The notes under the pieces were generated by a model. That model was not told the DNA's origin and did no database searches. It saw nothing but the letters and a program-made list of their open reading frames with translations. From assembly GCA_016710595.1 (NCBI GenBank), contig JADJVM010000010.1, positions 62,001-126,000 on the forward strand: DNA of 64,000 nucleotides. Reading direction: 5' to 3'. The translations under genes were made by a program, and so were the position numbers. Positions within the stretch are counted from its first letter, which is position 1, and every line of letters begins with the position of its first letter. This DNA is from Niastella sp. (GTDB lineage: Bacteria; Bacteroidota; Bacteroidia; Chitinophagales; Chitinophagaceae). This document shows positions 1 through 8,882 of this stretch, in pieces.

Positions 1-971
1 TTACTACGCCGATTACATTTGCCGCTTCCGCAAATTGCATCAGGTATTGTGGAGGCGAAGTTGTTTTTGCAGATATTGATCCGGTAACTTATTTACTGGA
101 TATTGAAGCAGTAAGAAAAATATTGGCAGCATCTCCAAAAGGAACTTATGCAGGTATAGTGCCTGTTGATTTTGCAGGCAGATCAGTAAATATGGAAGCA
201 TTTAAAATGCTGGCAGATGAATTTGGTTTATGGATTATTGAAGATGCCTGCCATGCACCCGGCGGTTATTTTACAGATAGCAAGGATGTGCAACAAATGT
301 GTGGTAATGGAAACTTTGCAGACCTTGCCATATTCTCTTTTCATCCTGTAAAACATATTGCTTGTGGTGAAGGTGGCATGATTACCACCAATAATAAAGA
401 GCTGTATGAAAAATTATTAACGCTGCGTACACATGGTATTACCCGCCATGATCAATTATTTATAAATCCTAAAGATTGGGCGGCAGGCAATACTACTGAG
501 CAGGTAACCCATTTTCCCGGCTGGTATATGGAAATGCAGGAGCTGGGGTATAATTACCGGTTAACCGATTTCCAGGCGGCATTGGGATTATCACAATTGA
601 AGCAGGCAGAAAAGGGATTGGAACGAAGGAAAGAAATTGCACTTAACTACGCAAATGCCTTTCACGGTAAACCCTGGTTAACCGGGCAGTCAGGTTTTAA
701 AGAAGGCCATGCTTACCACTTATACATCATCGAAGTAAAAGAGCGGCTGGGATTATACAATCATTTAAGATCAAAGAATATTTTTGCACAAGTGCATTAT
801 ATCCCTGTTCATGTAATGCCGTATTACCGTGAGCAGGGGCATACTTTTGGCGATTATCCAAATGCAGAAGAATATTATAGCCGCTGCTTAAGCCTTCCTA
901 TGTATCCTACTTTAACGGCACAGGAGCAGGAGTATGTAATTAAAACCATCCTGGAATTTTATAGTGAGTAA
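1..971 (+). CDS. pseC: PseC, UDP-4-amino-4,6-dideoxy-N-acetyl-altrosamine transaminase (5' partial)
   Basis: PLP-dependent aminotransferase of the DegT/DnrJ/EryC1 family that puts an amino group on C4 of the UDP-4-keto sugar made by PseB, the second step of CMP-pseudaminic acid synthesis. The frame is open from base 3, so the start lies upstream of the window; about 322 residues are visible. The first visible residues (TTPITFAASANC) are typical of the family. The motif SFHPVKHI carries the Schiff-base lysine, coded at 351-353, and the EDACHAPGG motif carries the pyridine-contacting Asp. Its end overlaps pseF by 8 nt. The family assignment rests on motifs and on the pseF, pseG and pseI genes that follow. 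PseB is presumably just upstream, outside the window. Confidence 0.93.
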   Translation, partial: TTPITFAASANCIRYCGGEVVFADIDPVTYLLDIEAVRKILAASPKGTYAGIVPVDFAGRSVNMEAFKMLADEFGLWIIEDACHAPGGYFTDSKDVQQMCGNGNFADLAIFSFHPVKHIACGEGGMITTNNKELYEKLLTLRTHGITRHDQLFINPKDWAAGNTTEQVTHFPGWYMEMQELGYNYRLTDFQAALGLSQLKQAEKGLERRKEIALNYANAFHGKPWLTGQSGFKEGHAYHLYIIEVKERLGLYNHLRSKNIFAQVHYIPVHVMPYYREQGHTFGDYPNAEEYYSRCLSLPMYPTLTAQEQEYVIKTILEFYSE

Positions 972-1659
972 AGTTGCCATCATAACAGCGAGAGGGGGCA
1001 GTAAAAGGATTCCCCGCAAAAACATTAAACATTTTTTGGGCAAACCAATCATTGCCTATAGCATTGAAACAGCGATACAATGTGGTTTGTTTGATGTGGT
1101 AATGGTATCTACCGATGATGAAGAGATAGCCCGGATTTCAAAAAGCTATGGAGCAGAAGTTCCATTTTTAAGAAGTACAAAAGCATCTGATGATTTTGCT
1201 ACTACTGCCGAAGTGATCTCGGAAGTACTCACTCAATTGGAGGAGCAACATCATCATTTTGAATTTGCCTGTTGTCTTTATCCCACGGCGCCATTTATTA
1301 CAAAAGAAAATATTACGCTTGCTTTCAACTTGATGGTAAGTGAAAAATATAACACTGTATTTCCGGTAACTCATTTTAGCTATCCTGTTTACAGGGCCTT
1401 ACAATTTGGGAATGATCATAAAATAGGAATGGTATGGCCGGAAAATTTAAATAAGCGCTCACAGGACCTTCCTGCTGCTTATCATGATGCTGGTCAATTT
1501 TATTGGATCAATACAGATTATTTTAAAATAGACCAAAAAATATTCACGGATCATTCAGGCGCCATTATTTTAAATGAAATGCAGGTGCAGGATATTGATT
1601 CGGAAACTGATTGGAAAATGGCAGAATTGAAATATTCTCTTTTACAACAAATATTGTAA
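964..1659 (+). CDS. pseF: PseF, pseudaminic acid cytidylyltransferase
   Basis: CMP-sugar synthetase that activates pseudaminic acid with CTP to give CMP-Pse, the donor for transferases. It is a 231-residue protein of the NeuA/KdsB nucleotidyltransferase family. The N-terminal CTP-binding motif ARGGSKRIPRKN lies at about residues 9-20, and LYPTAPF near residue 107 is the usual second motif. The start is GTG, inside the end of pseC (8-nt overlap), which suggests translational coupling. Length matches PseF proteins. NeuA-type or legionaminate enzymes look similar; the pseC/pseG/pseI context decides for Pse. Confidence 0.93.
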   Translation: MSKVAIITARGGSKRIPRKNIKHFLGKPIIAYSIETAIQCGLFDVVMVSTDDEEIARISKSYGAEVPFLRSTKASDDFATTAEVISEVLTQLEEQHHHFEFACCLYPTAPFITKENITLAFNLMVSEKYNTVFPVTHFSYPVYRALQFGNDHKIGMVWPENLNKRSQDLPAAYHDAGQFYWINTDYFKIDQKIFTDHSGAIILNEMQVQDIDSETDWKMAELKYSLLQQIL

Positions 1660-1667
1660 TTAACACA

Positions 1668-2291
1668 ATGAAAAATTTTAAAACAGAGCAGGAAAAATTT
1701 TGGGCAGGTGAGTTTGGTGATAATTATTTAGAGCGGAACCAGGGTGAAAAATTACTGGCATCTAATCTTAATTTCTTCACAAAGGCATTAAGCCGGGTGA
1801 CCCCATTATCTAACTGTATTGAGTTTGGAGCCAATATCGGTATGAACCTAAAAGCACTTATTTTATTAATGCCTGCTTTACAGGTAACAGGAATTGAATT
1901 GCATGAGGGTGCGGCTAAAAAATTATCTGAAGTTATAGGCGAAGAAAATGTTTACAATGGTTCTATTTATGATTACCCTGTTTCTGAAAAATTTGAGTTG
2001 GCATTTATAAAAGGTGTATTAATTCATATCAATCCTACCATGTTACCGCAGGTGTACGATAAATTATATAATGCCTCTTTAAAATATATTTTAATTGCAG
2101 AATATTATAACCCATCGCCGGTTACTATCAATTACAGAGGGCATGAGGATAGATTATTTAAAAGAGATTTTGCAGGTGAAATGCTTGATCAATACAGCGA
2201 TTTAAAATTGATTGATTATGGATTTGCTTATAAAAGAGATGTACTCTATCCGCAAGATGATATTACATGGTTCCTGTTAGAAAAAAAATAA
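1668..2291 (+). CDS. Pseudaminic acid biosynthesis-associated methyltransferase
   Basis: SAM-dependent methyltransferase of about 207 residues. It matches in layout the small methylase family repeatedly found inside Pse clusters (pseudaminic acid biosynthesis-associated methylase). The motif CIEFGANIGMNLKAL is the SAM-binding motif I. The open frame extends upstream to 1611, but ATG at 1668 is just after the pseF stop and gives the usual N-terminus, with a Lys/Glu/Phe-rich stretch before the fold. The substrate is unknown; methylation of Pse or a Pse-linked residue is inferred from context only. Confidence 0.8.
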   Translation: MKNFKTEQEKFWAGEFGDNYLERNQGEKLLASNLNFFTKALSRVTPLSNCIEFGANIGMNLKALILLMPALQVTGIELHEGAAKKLSEVIGEENVYNGSIYDYPVSEKFELAFIKGVLIHINPTMLPQVYDKLYNASLKYILIAEYYNPSPVTINYRGHEDRLFKRDFAGEMLDQYSDLKLIDYGFAYKRDVLYPQDDITWFLLEKK

Positions 2292-2316
2292 TTGTAATGA
2301 AGCCATTATTCATTCA

Positions 2317-3333
2317 GTGAAAAAGAAAATAATTGTAAGGGCAGATGGCAATCCTTTAATTGGTTTTGGGCATATTTACAGGATGCTGGCTTTGGCCGAC
2401 ATGTTGAAAGATGAATTTTATATTGTGTTTGCTTTATTTCCCACAGCAGAATTTATTTTAAATGAAATAAAAAATTATAGTGATGAAGTAATATTACTTC
2501 CGGGGGCACTACCTTTTAAGACAGCAGATGAAATTACAGACACTGAGACAATCCCTTTTGATCTTGCCAATATTTTACAGGGTGACGAAATTGTAGTATT
2601 GGATGGGTATTATTTTGGTGACAACTATCAGCAGGCTGTAAAAGAGAGAGGCTGCCGTTTGGTTTGTATTGATGACCTGGCGAGCAGGCATTTTTTTGCA
2701 GATGTAGTAATGAACCATGCTCCCGGCCTGAATCCGTTAAAATATAAAAAAGAAAATTATACACGACTATTTACGGGGCTTGATTATGCAATTTTAAGAC
2801 TGCCATTTTTAAAATCTTTCAATATTAAAAAAAATGGTTTTCGAAAAGCATTTATAAGCCTGGGTGGGGCTGATCATTTTGGATATTCTGAAAAATTATT
2901 AAACTCAATTTTACAATTAGATATATTTGATAGTGTACAAGTTTTATGTTCATCTTCATTTAATGATGAATTAATAAATACACTTAAAAAAACAGAAGGC
3001 GAATCAGGGAAAGTACAATTACATTTTGATCTTAATGCAGAACAGTTAGTAGAAGTGATGGATAATTGTACTCATGCATTTGTTGCTGCAAGCACGGTGT
3101 TATTAGAAACTTATGCAAGGGGGCTAACCTGTTTTGCAGGATTTTATACCCGCAACCAGCAATTCATATACGATGGGTTTGTAAAAAATAAATGGGCCGG
3201 AGGTTTAGGAAATTTTAAATCACTTGATACAAACTCAATCCATAGAGTTTATAAAATGGAAAATGAAATTGAACCATTGAAATTCCCGTTGCAATCTGCA
3301 AAAAACATACACTCGCTTTTTAAAAATTTATGA
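2317..3333 (+). CDS. pseG: PseG, UDP-2,4-diacetamido-2,4,6-trideoxy-beta-L-altropyranose hydrolase
   Basis: Removes UDP from the UDP-linked 2,4-diamido trideoxy sugar, releasing the hexose that PseI condenses with PEP. It is a 338-residue GT-B-fold protein related to MurG. The N-terminal glycine-rich loop GFGHIYRM carries the general-base histidine (His19 here). The C-terminal half has HAFVAASTVLLETYARG, matching the UDP-binding part of PseG. The start is GTG at 2317, 26 nt after the methylase. Its stop overlaps the next ATG (ATGA), so the following formyltransferase-like gene is translationally coupled to it. Confidence 0.92.
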   Translation: MKKKIIVRADGNPLIGFGHIYRMLALADMLKDEFYIVFALFPTAEFILNEIKNYSDEVILLPGALPFKTADEITDTETIPFDLANILQGDEIVVLDGYYFGDNYQQAVKERGCRLVCIDDLASRHFFADVVMNHAPGLNPLKYKKENYTRLFTGLDYAILRLPFLKSFNIKKNGFRKAFISLGGADHFGYSEKLLNSILQLDIFDSVQVLCSSSFNDELINTLKKTEGESGKVQLHFDLNAEQLVEVMDNCTHAFVAASTVLLETYARGLTCFAGFYTRNQQFIYDGFVKNKWAGGLGNFKSLDTNSIHRVYKMENEIEPLKFPLQSAKNIHSLFKNL

Positions 3334-3959
3334 AAATTCAAATTTTATGTGATAACAAAAATTCCTGGATGATGCCTTATGCATTGGAGATCGTTCAGGA
3401 ACTGCAAAATAAGAAGCATGATGCCACTTTGATCAATGAGGCAGCAGGTGTAATGAAAGGCGATGTACTATTCTTACTCTCCTGTGAAAAAATATTTACC
3501 CAATTCCATTTAAACAAACACAACCTGGTAGCACATGCAAGCGATTTGCCAAAGGGCCGGGGCTGGTCGCCTTTGAGCTGGCAAATAATGGAAGGAAAGA
3601 ATGAAATCCCGGTTACTTTATTTGAAGCCGTTGAAAAAGTAGATGCCGGTAAAATCTATTACCAGTCAGTAATAAGGTATGATGGCACTGAATTGATAGA
3701 TGAACTTAGGTTTAAATTAGCAAAAGCAATTGAAGGCCTCCTGCTAAATTTTGTATCGGCATACCCGAATGTAACTGGTACAGAACAGAGCGGTGAACCA
3801 ACATATTTTAAAAAAAGAAAACCTGGAGACAGTATGCTTGATATCAATAAAAGTTTGGCTGACCAGTTTAATCTTTTAAGGATAAATGATAATGAGAGAT
3901 ACCCATCCTATTTTGAAAAAGATGGTGTAAAGTATATTTTAAAAATATATAAAGATTAA
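3330..3959 (+). CDS. Formyltransferase-like protein in the PseH position
   Basis: A 209-residue protein with a formyltransferase fold, coupled to pseG by an ATGA overlap and placed directly before pseI. The region VAHASDLPKGRG (about residues 67-78) matches the HxSLLPxxRG catalytic loop of Fmt and sugar N-formyltransferases, and VDAGKIY carries the conserved Asp (residue 105). No GNAT-type PseH is seen in the visible part of the cluster, so this protein probably acylates the 4-amino group of the UDP-sugar, formyl rather than acetyl, which would give a 7-N-formyl Pse. The Asn two residues before the catalytic His in Fmt is Val here, so activity and substrate are inference. Confidence 0.75.
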   Translation: MKIQILCDNKNSWMMPYALEIVQELQNKKHDATLINEAAGVMKGDVLFLLSCEKIFTQFHLNKHNLVAHASDLPKGRGWSPLSWQIMEGKNEIPVTLFEAVEKVDAGKIYYQSVIRYDGTELIDELRFKLAKAIEGLLLNFVSAYPNVTGTEQSGEPTYFKKRKPGDSMLDINKSLADQFNLLRINDNERYPSYFEKDGVKYILKIYKD

Positions 3960-3961
3960 TA

Positions 3962-5011
3962 ATGCAGGATATAAAAATTGGTAACATAACAATCGGGGAG
4001 GGGCATAAGCCTTTCATTATTGCCGAAATGTCTGGCAACCATAACCAATCATTAGAGCGAGCGATAGAAATTGTACAAGCCGCAGCCACAGCAGGTGCAC
4101 ATGCTATCAAATTGCAAACATATACGGCTGATACTATGACCATCCCTTCGGGTGATGGATTATTCAGCATACATGATGAACAATCATTATGGAAAGGAAA
4201 AAAATTATATGATTTATACCAGGAAGCCTGCACACCCTGGGATTGGCATAAAACATTATTTCAAAAAGCAAATGAATTTGGCATGATTGCCTTTAGCTCC
4301 CCCTTTGATGAAACTGCAGTAGATTTTTTAGAAACATTGAATGTTCCCATTTATAAAATAGCATCTTTTGAAAACACCGATTGGGCTTTATTGAAAAAGG
4401 TTGCTGCTACCGGAAAACCGGTGATTATGTCAACAGGCCTGGCAACCTTAGCGGATATTGATGAATCGGTTAGGATATTGAGATCAAACGGCTGCAAAGA
4501 TTTGGTCTTGCTAAAATGTACCAGTACGTACCCGGCTTCTCCCGAAAATTCAAATTTAAAAACCATACCATACCTCAAAGAAATCTTTCTATGCCAGGCA
4601 GGTTTATCAGATCATACGATGGGTACCGGCGTTTCCATTGCTGCTGTAGCTTTAGGTGCAACCGTAATTGAAAAACATTTTACACTTTGCAGGGCCGATG
4701 GTGGAGTGGATAGCGCTTTTTCGCTTGAGCCAAAAGAATTATCCGATTTAGTAATTGAAACCGGCCGTGCTTTTCTGGCATTGGGTAAAGTACAGACAGG
4801 CATACAGGAAGCAGAGCAAAAAAGTTTACGCTTTAAGCGTTCCTTATATGTAGTAAAAGACATACGCAAAGGAGAATTATTTAATAAAGAAAATGTACGG
4901 GCCATTCGGCCGGGAGATGGGCTGCCGCCAAAATATTTTGAACAGGTATTGGGTAAAGCAGCAAAAGAAAATATTAAGGCAGGAACTGCCCTGTCCTGGG
5001 ATTTAATTTAA
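3962..5011 (+). CDS. pseI: PseI, pseudaminic acid synthase
   Basis: NeuB-family synthase (349 residues) that condenses the 2,4-diamido-2,4,6-trideoxy-altrose with phosphoenolpyruvate to form pseudaminic acid. The TIM-barrel domain starts with FIIAEMSGNHNQS, the hallmark of the family, followed by AIKLQTYTAD. The C-terminal 60 residues (from about RRSLYVVKDIRKGE) form the SAF/antifreeze-like domain that closes the partner's active site. The ATG is 2 nt after the previous stop. NeuB and LegI are close relatives; pseC, pseF and pseG as neighbours make PseI the best call. Confidence 0.93.
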   Translation: MQDIKIGNITIGEGHKPFIIAEMSGNHNQSLERAIEIVQAAATAGAHAIKLQTYTADTMTIPSGDGLFSIHDEQSLWKGKKLYDLYQEACTPWDWHKTLFQKANEFGMIAFSSPFDETAVDFLETLNVPIYKIASFENTDWALLKKVAATGKPVIMSTGLATLADIDESVRILRSNGCKDLVLLKCTSTYPASPENSNLKTIPYLKEIFLCQAGLSDHTMGTGVSIAAVALGATVIEKHFTLCRADGGVDSAFSLEPKELSDLVIETGRAFLALGKVQTGIQEAEQKSLRFKRSLYVVKDIRKGELFNKENVRAIRPGDGLPPKYFEQVLGKAAKENIKAGTALSWDLI

Positions 5012-5044
5012 TTTTAATAATACCAAAAATGAAGTTGACGGGGA

Positions 5045-6484
5045 ATGGATAAAAAAGTGGAATTAATAATTGATCCAATCGCTTTGCAGGAAAGAGTAGG
5101 AGAGATAAACCAAAAAATAAAGGATCCTTCTATTTTCTTTTTCGAAAGCATGAATTGGCTGCACCCGATCAATATTAATATTGCACTGTACAATAGGTTA
5201 GCGGCAATCAATTCAAAAAAATCGGGAGTTGAGACGCCTGTAACAGCTTCACAGCCCTCAATAGCAAATAAAATAAAATTTAAATTCAGCCAGTTCATCA
5301 ATAAAGCAAAGTCAGTATTTTATGAGTACAAAACAGTAAAAATCATAAAACATTATAAAGAAAAAGTACAGGGGAACCCACTCAATTTTTTACTGGATAA
5401 TTATAATGCTTATTACAACGGGAAATATTTTAATACTTTCGGCGACAATGTAAACTGTATTGAAAAAGGTCTTACAAATATATTTTTATCAAATAGCAGC
5501 AACCGGGATCGTTGGCAACAAGCACATTTTAAGCCGTTACAAATTAATGAATGGATAAAACACTATCCGCATCCTCATAAAAAAAAGGAAGATTTTCCAA
5601 TTGCTTTTACTCATTTCCTGGAAACACACTTAGAAACGGCTGAATTTATATTTGTAAAAGACACGCTGCAAAGAACCTATCATTATTATTGTTTTTTTTT
5701 GTGGCTGTTAAATGAATGGAAACCTTCTAAAATTTATTTATACGATTCGTATAATGAATTTAGCCTGGGCTTAATAGGTGCAGCTAAAAAGCTAAAAATA
5801 AAAGTTATTGAACAACAGCACGGTATTATTTATCCCACACATTATGGTTATCAATACCAGTATGAAAATATAGGGGATCGTTTTATTTGCGATGAACTGC
5901 ATTATTATACCGCTCCTCTTTTTAAAGGTTTACCGGCGTTTTGGAAATTCAGCCCGCAATTAAAAAGGATCAACCATTCTCCTAATTATGAAATTTGGAA
6001 AAAATTTGGGAAAGATCAAAATATAGATGCGATAAACAGTTTAAAACAAAAAGCGGGAGATAAAACAATCATCAGTTTTGGGTTAACGATTTATCCGCTG
6101 CCCGGTTGGTTGGTAGATGCCTTAGTTGGATTAGATAAAACCGGTGAATATTTTTTCTGTTTCAGGAGCCACCCACACCACCGTGAGAAATTGATGGATC
6201 ATCTTTGCCAATTGGAAAAGTCGTTGACAAATATGGATCATGAAATATGTTCATCGTTACCTTTATTTACTTTTATGAATATCTCAGGTTATTTTCTATC
6301 AGATGGCTCCAGTACTTTATTAGATGCTTTGGAATTTCATTTACCTGTTGCTTGTTTTAACCAACTATCAGCAGTTGCTGTTTTTCAACCATATATTCAG
6401 TTGGGTGAAATTACTTTGCTAAATGACCGGGAACAATTCATTGAATTCCTGGCATCGGGTAAGAATAAACGGGTTGAGATTTGA
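5045..6484 (+). CDS. Putative surface-glycan transferase, GT-B-like, candidate Pse transferase
   Basis: 479-residue cytoplasmic-looking protein directly after pseI. No classic GT2 or GT4 signature is present. The middle has KVIEQQHGIIYPTHYGY, resembling the QHG loop of capsule-type (KpsS/CDP-glycerol transferase-like) GT-B enzymes, and the C-terminal half has FRSHPHH and FLSDGSSTLLDALEF, which look like the donor-binding part of such enzymes. Its place right after CMP-Pse synthesis makes it a candidate CMP-Pse-dependent transferase, but that is inference. The reading frame is intact. Confidence 0.5.
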   Translation: MDKKVELIIDPIALQERVGEINQKIKDPSIFFFESMNWLHPININIALYNRLAAINSKKSGVETPVTASQPSIANKIKFKFSQFINKAKSVFYEYKTVKIIKHYKEKVQGNPLNFLLDNYNAYYNGKYFNTFGDNVNCIEKGLTNIFLSNSSNRDRWQQAHFKPLQINEWIKHYPHPHKKKEDFPIAFTHFLETHLETAEFIFVKDTLQRTYHYYCFFLWLLNEWKPSKIYLYDSYNEFSLGLIGAAKKLKIKVIEQQHGIIYPTHYGYQYQYENIGDRFICDELHYYTAPLFKGLPAFWKFSPQLKRINHSPNYEIWKKFGKDQNIDAINSLKQKAGDKTIISFGLTIYPLPGWLVDALVGLDKTGEYFFCFRSHPHHREKLMDHLCQLEKSLTNMDHEICSSLPLFTFMNISGYFLSDGSSTLLDALEFHLPVACFNQLSAVAVFQPYIQLGEITLLNDREQFIEFLASGKNKRVEI

Positions 6485-6512
6485 TCCTGGTACTATTGAA
6501 AATAATTTTAGA

Positions 6513-6518
6513 AGGAGG
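6513..6518 (+). promoter_or_regulatory. Strong Shine-Dalgarno sequence for the GT2 gene
   Basis: A perfect AGGAGG lies 8 nt before the ATG at 6527. Neighbouring genes lack such a site, as expected for Bacteroidota, where ribosome binding seldom depends on it. It fixes the start at 6527. Confidence 0.7.
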
Positions 6519-6526
6519 AAAGGCTG

Positions 6527-7498
6527 ATGCAAAATATTGGTACAAAAAATTTGGTTTCTGTAATTATACCAACATATAACCGGGCAGCTCTTCTAAAAGA
6601 AGCGGTTGAGTCAGTGATCGCACAAACCTACCGGCCCATTGAATGTATCGTTGTAGATGATGGTTCTACCGACAATACCAAAGAAGTAGTAAATGATTTG
6701 ATTAAACACAATACAGATTTATTTGCATTAAAGTATATCCATCAACAAAATGCAGGTTCACAGGTAGCCCGAAATACAGGTACGGCTGCGGCTTCCGGTG
6801 AATTCATTCAATACCTTGATTCAGATGATTTATTATATCCGGGTAAGTTAGAAGCTCAGGTTCATTATTTTAATCAGCATCCCGGCTGTGATGCAGTTTT
6901 TGGTGATTGGGAAAAAGGGACCACAACAAAGAATGAAAAAATAATGGGGTATAAAAATGATAACCTCGTTGAGCAGCTTTTGTCAGAGAAATGCATTGCT
7001 AATTTTGCCATGCTGATGCGGAGGATTCTGGTAAAAAAAATTGGGGATTGGGATATCAATATCAAGCGCAACCAGGAAATTGATTTTCATTTACGGGGCG
7101 TTCTGGCAGGGGGCCAATTTGGATACGCATCGCTGAATTGTGGTTTGTGGAGGGTACATGATAATGAAAGGATCGCAAATAAGGCAAACTTGTTTCAGGC
7201 AATCCGGTTTTATCAAAAATGGGAAAAATTACTTTTGGAGAAGCAGCTTTTTACAGGCAATATTCAACAAGGCATCGTAAAAAATTATTTATGGTTTTTA
7301 GGTGAGTACCCGGGAAGTAGTAATAAAGAACTTGCTGCTTTATTAAAAGAAGTGTACCGGCTAAAACCATCGTTTGAAATCTTTCATTCTGCTAACTTTT
7401 CTTTTATAAAAAAAATTGCAGGCTTTAATATGGCAGTAAGAATATGGATATTCAGGTATAAGCAAATGCTAACAAAAAGCGATAAAAAATTAAACTGA
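6527..7498 (+). CDS. Glycosyltransferase family 2
   Basis: A 323-residue GT-A-fold inverting glycosyltransferase. N-terminal VSVIIPTYNRA and VDDGSTDNT (Asp44-Asp45) bind the nucleotide sugar; YLDSDDLL near residue 97 is the metal-binding DxD-like motif. No membrane segment is evident. It is preceded by an unusually strong ribosome binding site, and its stop overlaps the next ATG by one base (TGATG), so the two are coupled. Donor and acceptor cannot be told from sequence. Confidence 0.85.
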   Translation: MQNIGTKNLVSVIIPTYNRAALLKEAVESVIAQTYRPIECIVVDDGSTDNTKEVVNDLIKHNTDLFALKYIHQQNAGSQVARNTGTAAASGEFIQYLDSDDLLYPGKLEAQVHYFNQHPGCDAVFGDWEKGTTTKNEKIMGYKNDNLVEQLLSEKCIANFAMLMRRILVKKIGDWDINIKRNQEIDFHLRGVLAGGQFGYASLNCGLWRVHDNERIANKANLFQAIRFYQKWEKLLLEKQLFTGNIQQGIVKNYLWFLGEYPGSSNKELAALLKEVYRLKPSFEIFHSANFSFIKKIAGFNMAVRIWIFRYKQMLTKSDKKLN

Positions 7499-8850
7499 TG
7501 ACGAACCCGGGAAACAAGCCAGGTAATGAGAGAGAAGTTATTTTCTTTACACATACAGCCCCTTTGCCGCCAATCGGGGGCGGAACCAGGTCTTTTTATA
7601 CATTAAAATCATTGGCCCAACAAAGGAAGCTTACGCTGGTAGTCTTTACTTCATTAAAAGAAAATGAGCTTGCATTATTACAACCGGTATGCGATAAAAT
7701 ATTATGTATAGATGATGTGCATCCTCTTAAAAATAATTCCGCTGAAAATAAAATTAAAACTGCTTTTAAATTTGTGATGCCTTTTTTAATGAGCAGTTAT
7801 GAACTCAATGGCAGGCTCCTGTATTTTTTAAGGAACCCTGCTCATACATTTTCAATCTTTAATAATGTATTCTTTTTTTGGCTATTCCTATGGTTTAAAT
7901 TTAGAAAGACATATCCTGCTGAAGTGTACCAGGCTACTAAGAGTATGGATGCCCTTAACAATGAGATAAACGAGCTATTAAAACCCAAGGGCAAACTTTT
8001 GTTTTTCGATTTCAATTATTTTCTGCCCGCAGTGAGTAAAAGATTTGATTTTACTGGCCATACCATTATCTGCAATTCGCAAAATGTGGAATATGATATA
8101 TTTAAACAATCATTGCAAATAGAAACCAAATTTACAAACAGGGCCTGGCTGAAAGCCCAATACAGATCAATGAGAGAGGCAGAAATGACAAGCCTCACAT
8201 TGTGTAGTAAAGTATTCTGCTGCTCAAAAAAAGACAAGGAAACTTATCAGTTACTGCAAAAGGGTGCAGCGGTTTTTGTAGTGCCCAATGGCGTAGATTC
8301 CCATTATTTTACTCCGGCATTTAACGAAGACAGCACGATGTCTTTATTATTTACCGGCACCATGAATTATTTCCCAAATCAACAAGCCGTAGCATGGTTT
8401 ATTACTAAAATATTCCCCCTAATATTGACTAAGCATCCGCAACTTATTTTTACCATTGCCGGCAAACATGCCGATAAACTCATGCTCGATGCACACCCCA
8501 ACATCAGGGTAGTAGCAAACCCCGAAGATATGCGCCCTTATTTTAGGGCAGCCTCAATATATATTGTTCCCCTGCAATTGGGCGGGGGTACCCGTTTAAA
8601 AATATTGGAGGCAGCCGCAATGGGCTTACCGGTCGTAAGTACACATCGTGGTGCAGAAGGACTTGAAAACTTAGACAGCTCAAATATTTTACTTGCAGAT
8701 GATGAACAGGAATTTGCACGGGCCATACAGGTATTAATTGAAAATAAAGAAATGCGTGAAAGCCTGGCATCTAACTTAAATGCCTGGGTGAATGAATGGT
8801 ACTCCTGGGAAAAAATATGCAGCAATATGAATGAGATCGTTTTTAATTAA
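7498..8850 (+). CDS. Glycosyltransferase family 4 (GT-B)
   Basis: A 450-residue retaining glycosyltransferase. The C-terminal Rossmann domain shows FVVPNGVDSHYF, LLFTGTMNYFPN and GGGTRLKILEAAAMG, the last being the EX7E-type donor site region. The N-terminal domain begins with PLPPIGGGTRSFY, the acceptor-side glycine loop. The ATG shares one base with the previous stop. It is similar in architecture to the GT4 at 9851, and the two flank gmd. The sugar used is unknown. Confidence 0.85.
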   Translation: MTNPGNKPGNEREVIFFTHTAPLPPIGGGTRSFYTLKSLAQQRKLTLVVFTSLKENELALLQPVCDKILCIDDVHPLKNNSAENKIKTAFKFVMPFLMSSYELNGRLLYFLRNPAHTFSIFNNVFFFWLFLWFKFRKTYPAEVYQATKSMDALNNEINELLKPKGKLLFFDFNYFLPAVSKRFDFTGHTIICNSQNVEYDIFKQSLQIETKFTNRAWLKAQYRSMREAEMTSLTLCSKVFCCSKKDKETYQLLQKGAAVFVVPNGVDSHYFTPAFNEDSTMSLLFTGTMNYFPNQQAVAWFITKIFPLILTKHPQLIFTIAGKHADKLMLDAHPNIRVVANPEDMRPYFRAASIYIVPLQLGGGTRLKILEAAAMGLPVVSTHRGAEGLENLDSSNILLADDEQEFARAIQVLIENKEMRESLASNLNAWVNEWYSWEKICSNMNEIVFN

Positions 8851-8882
8851 AACTATTTTGAGGTATAAATTTTAAAAATAAA

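Noticed and set aside
3330..3959. Annotating the gene as a second methionyl-tRNA formyltransferase
   Set aside because: It is only 209 residues, lacks the C-terminal tRNA-binding domain, and the real fmt is at 62410.
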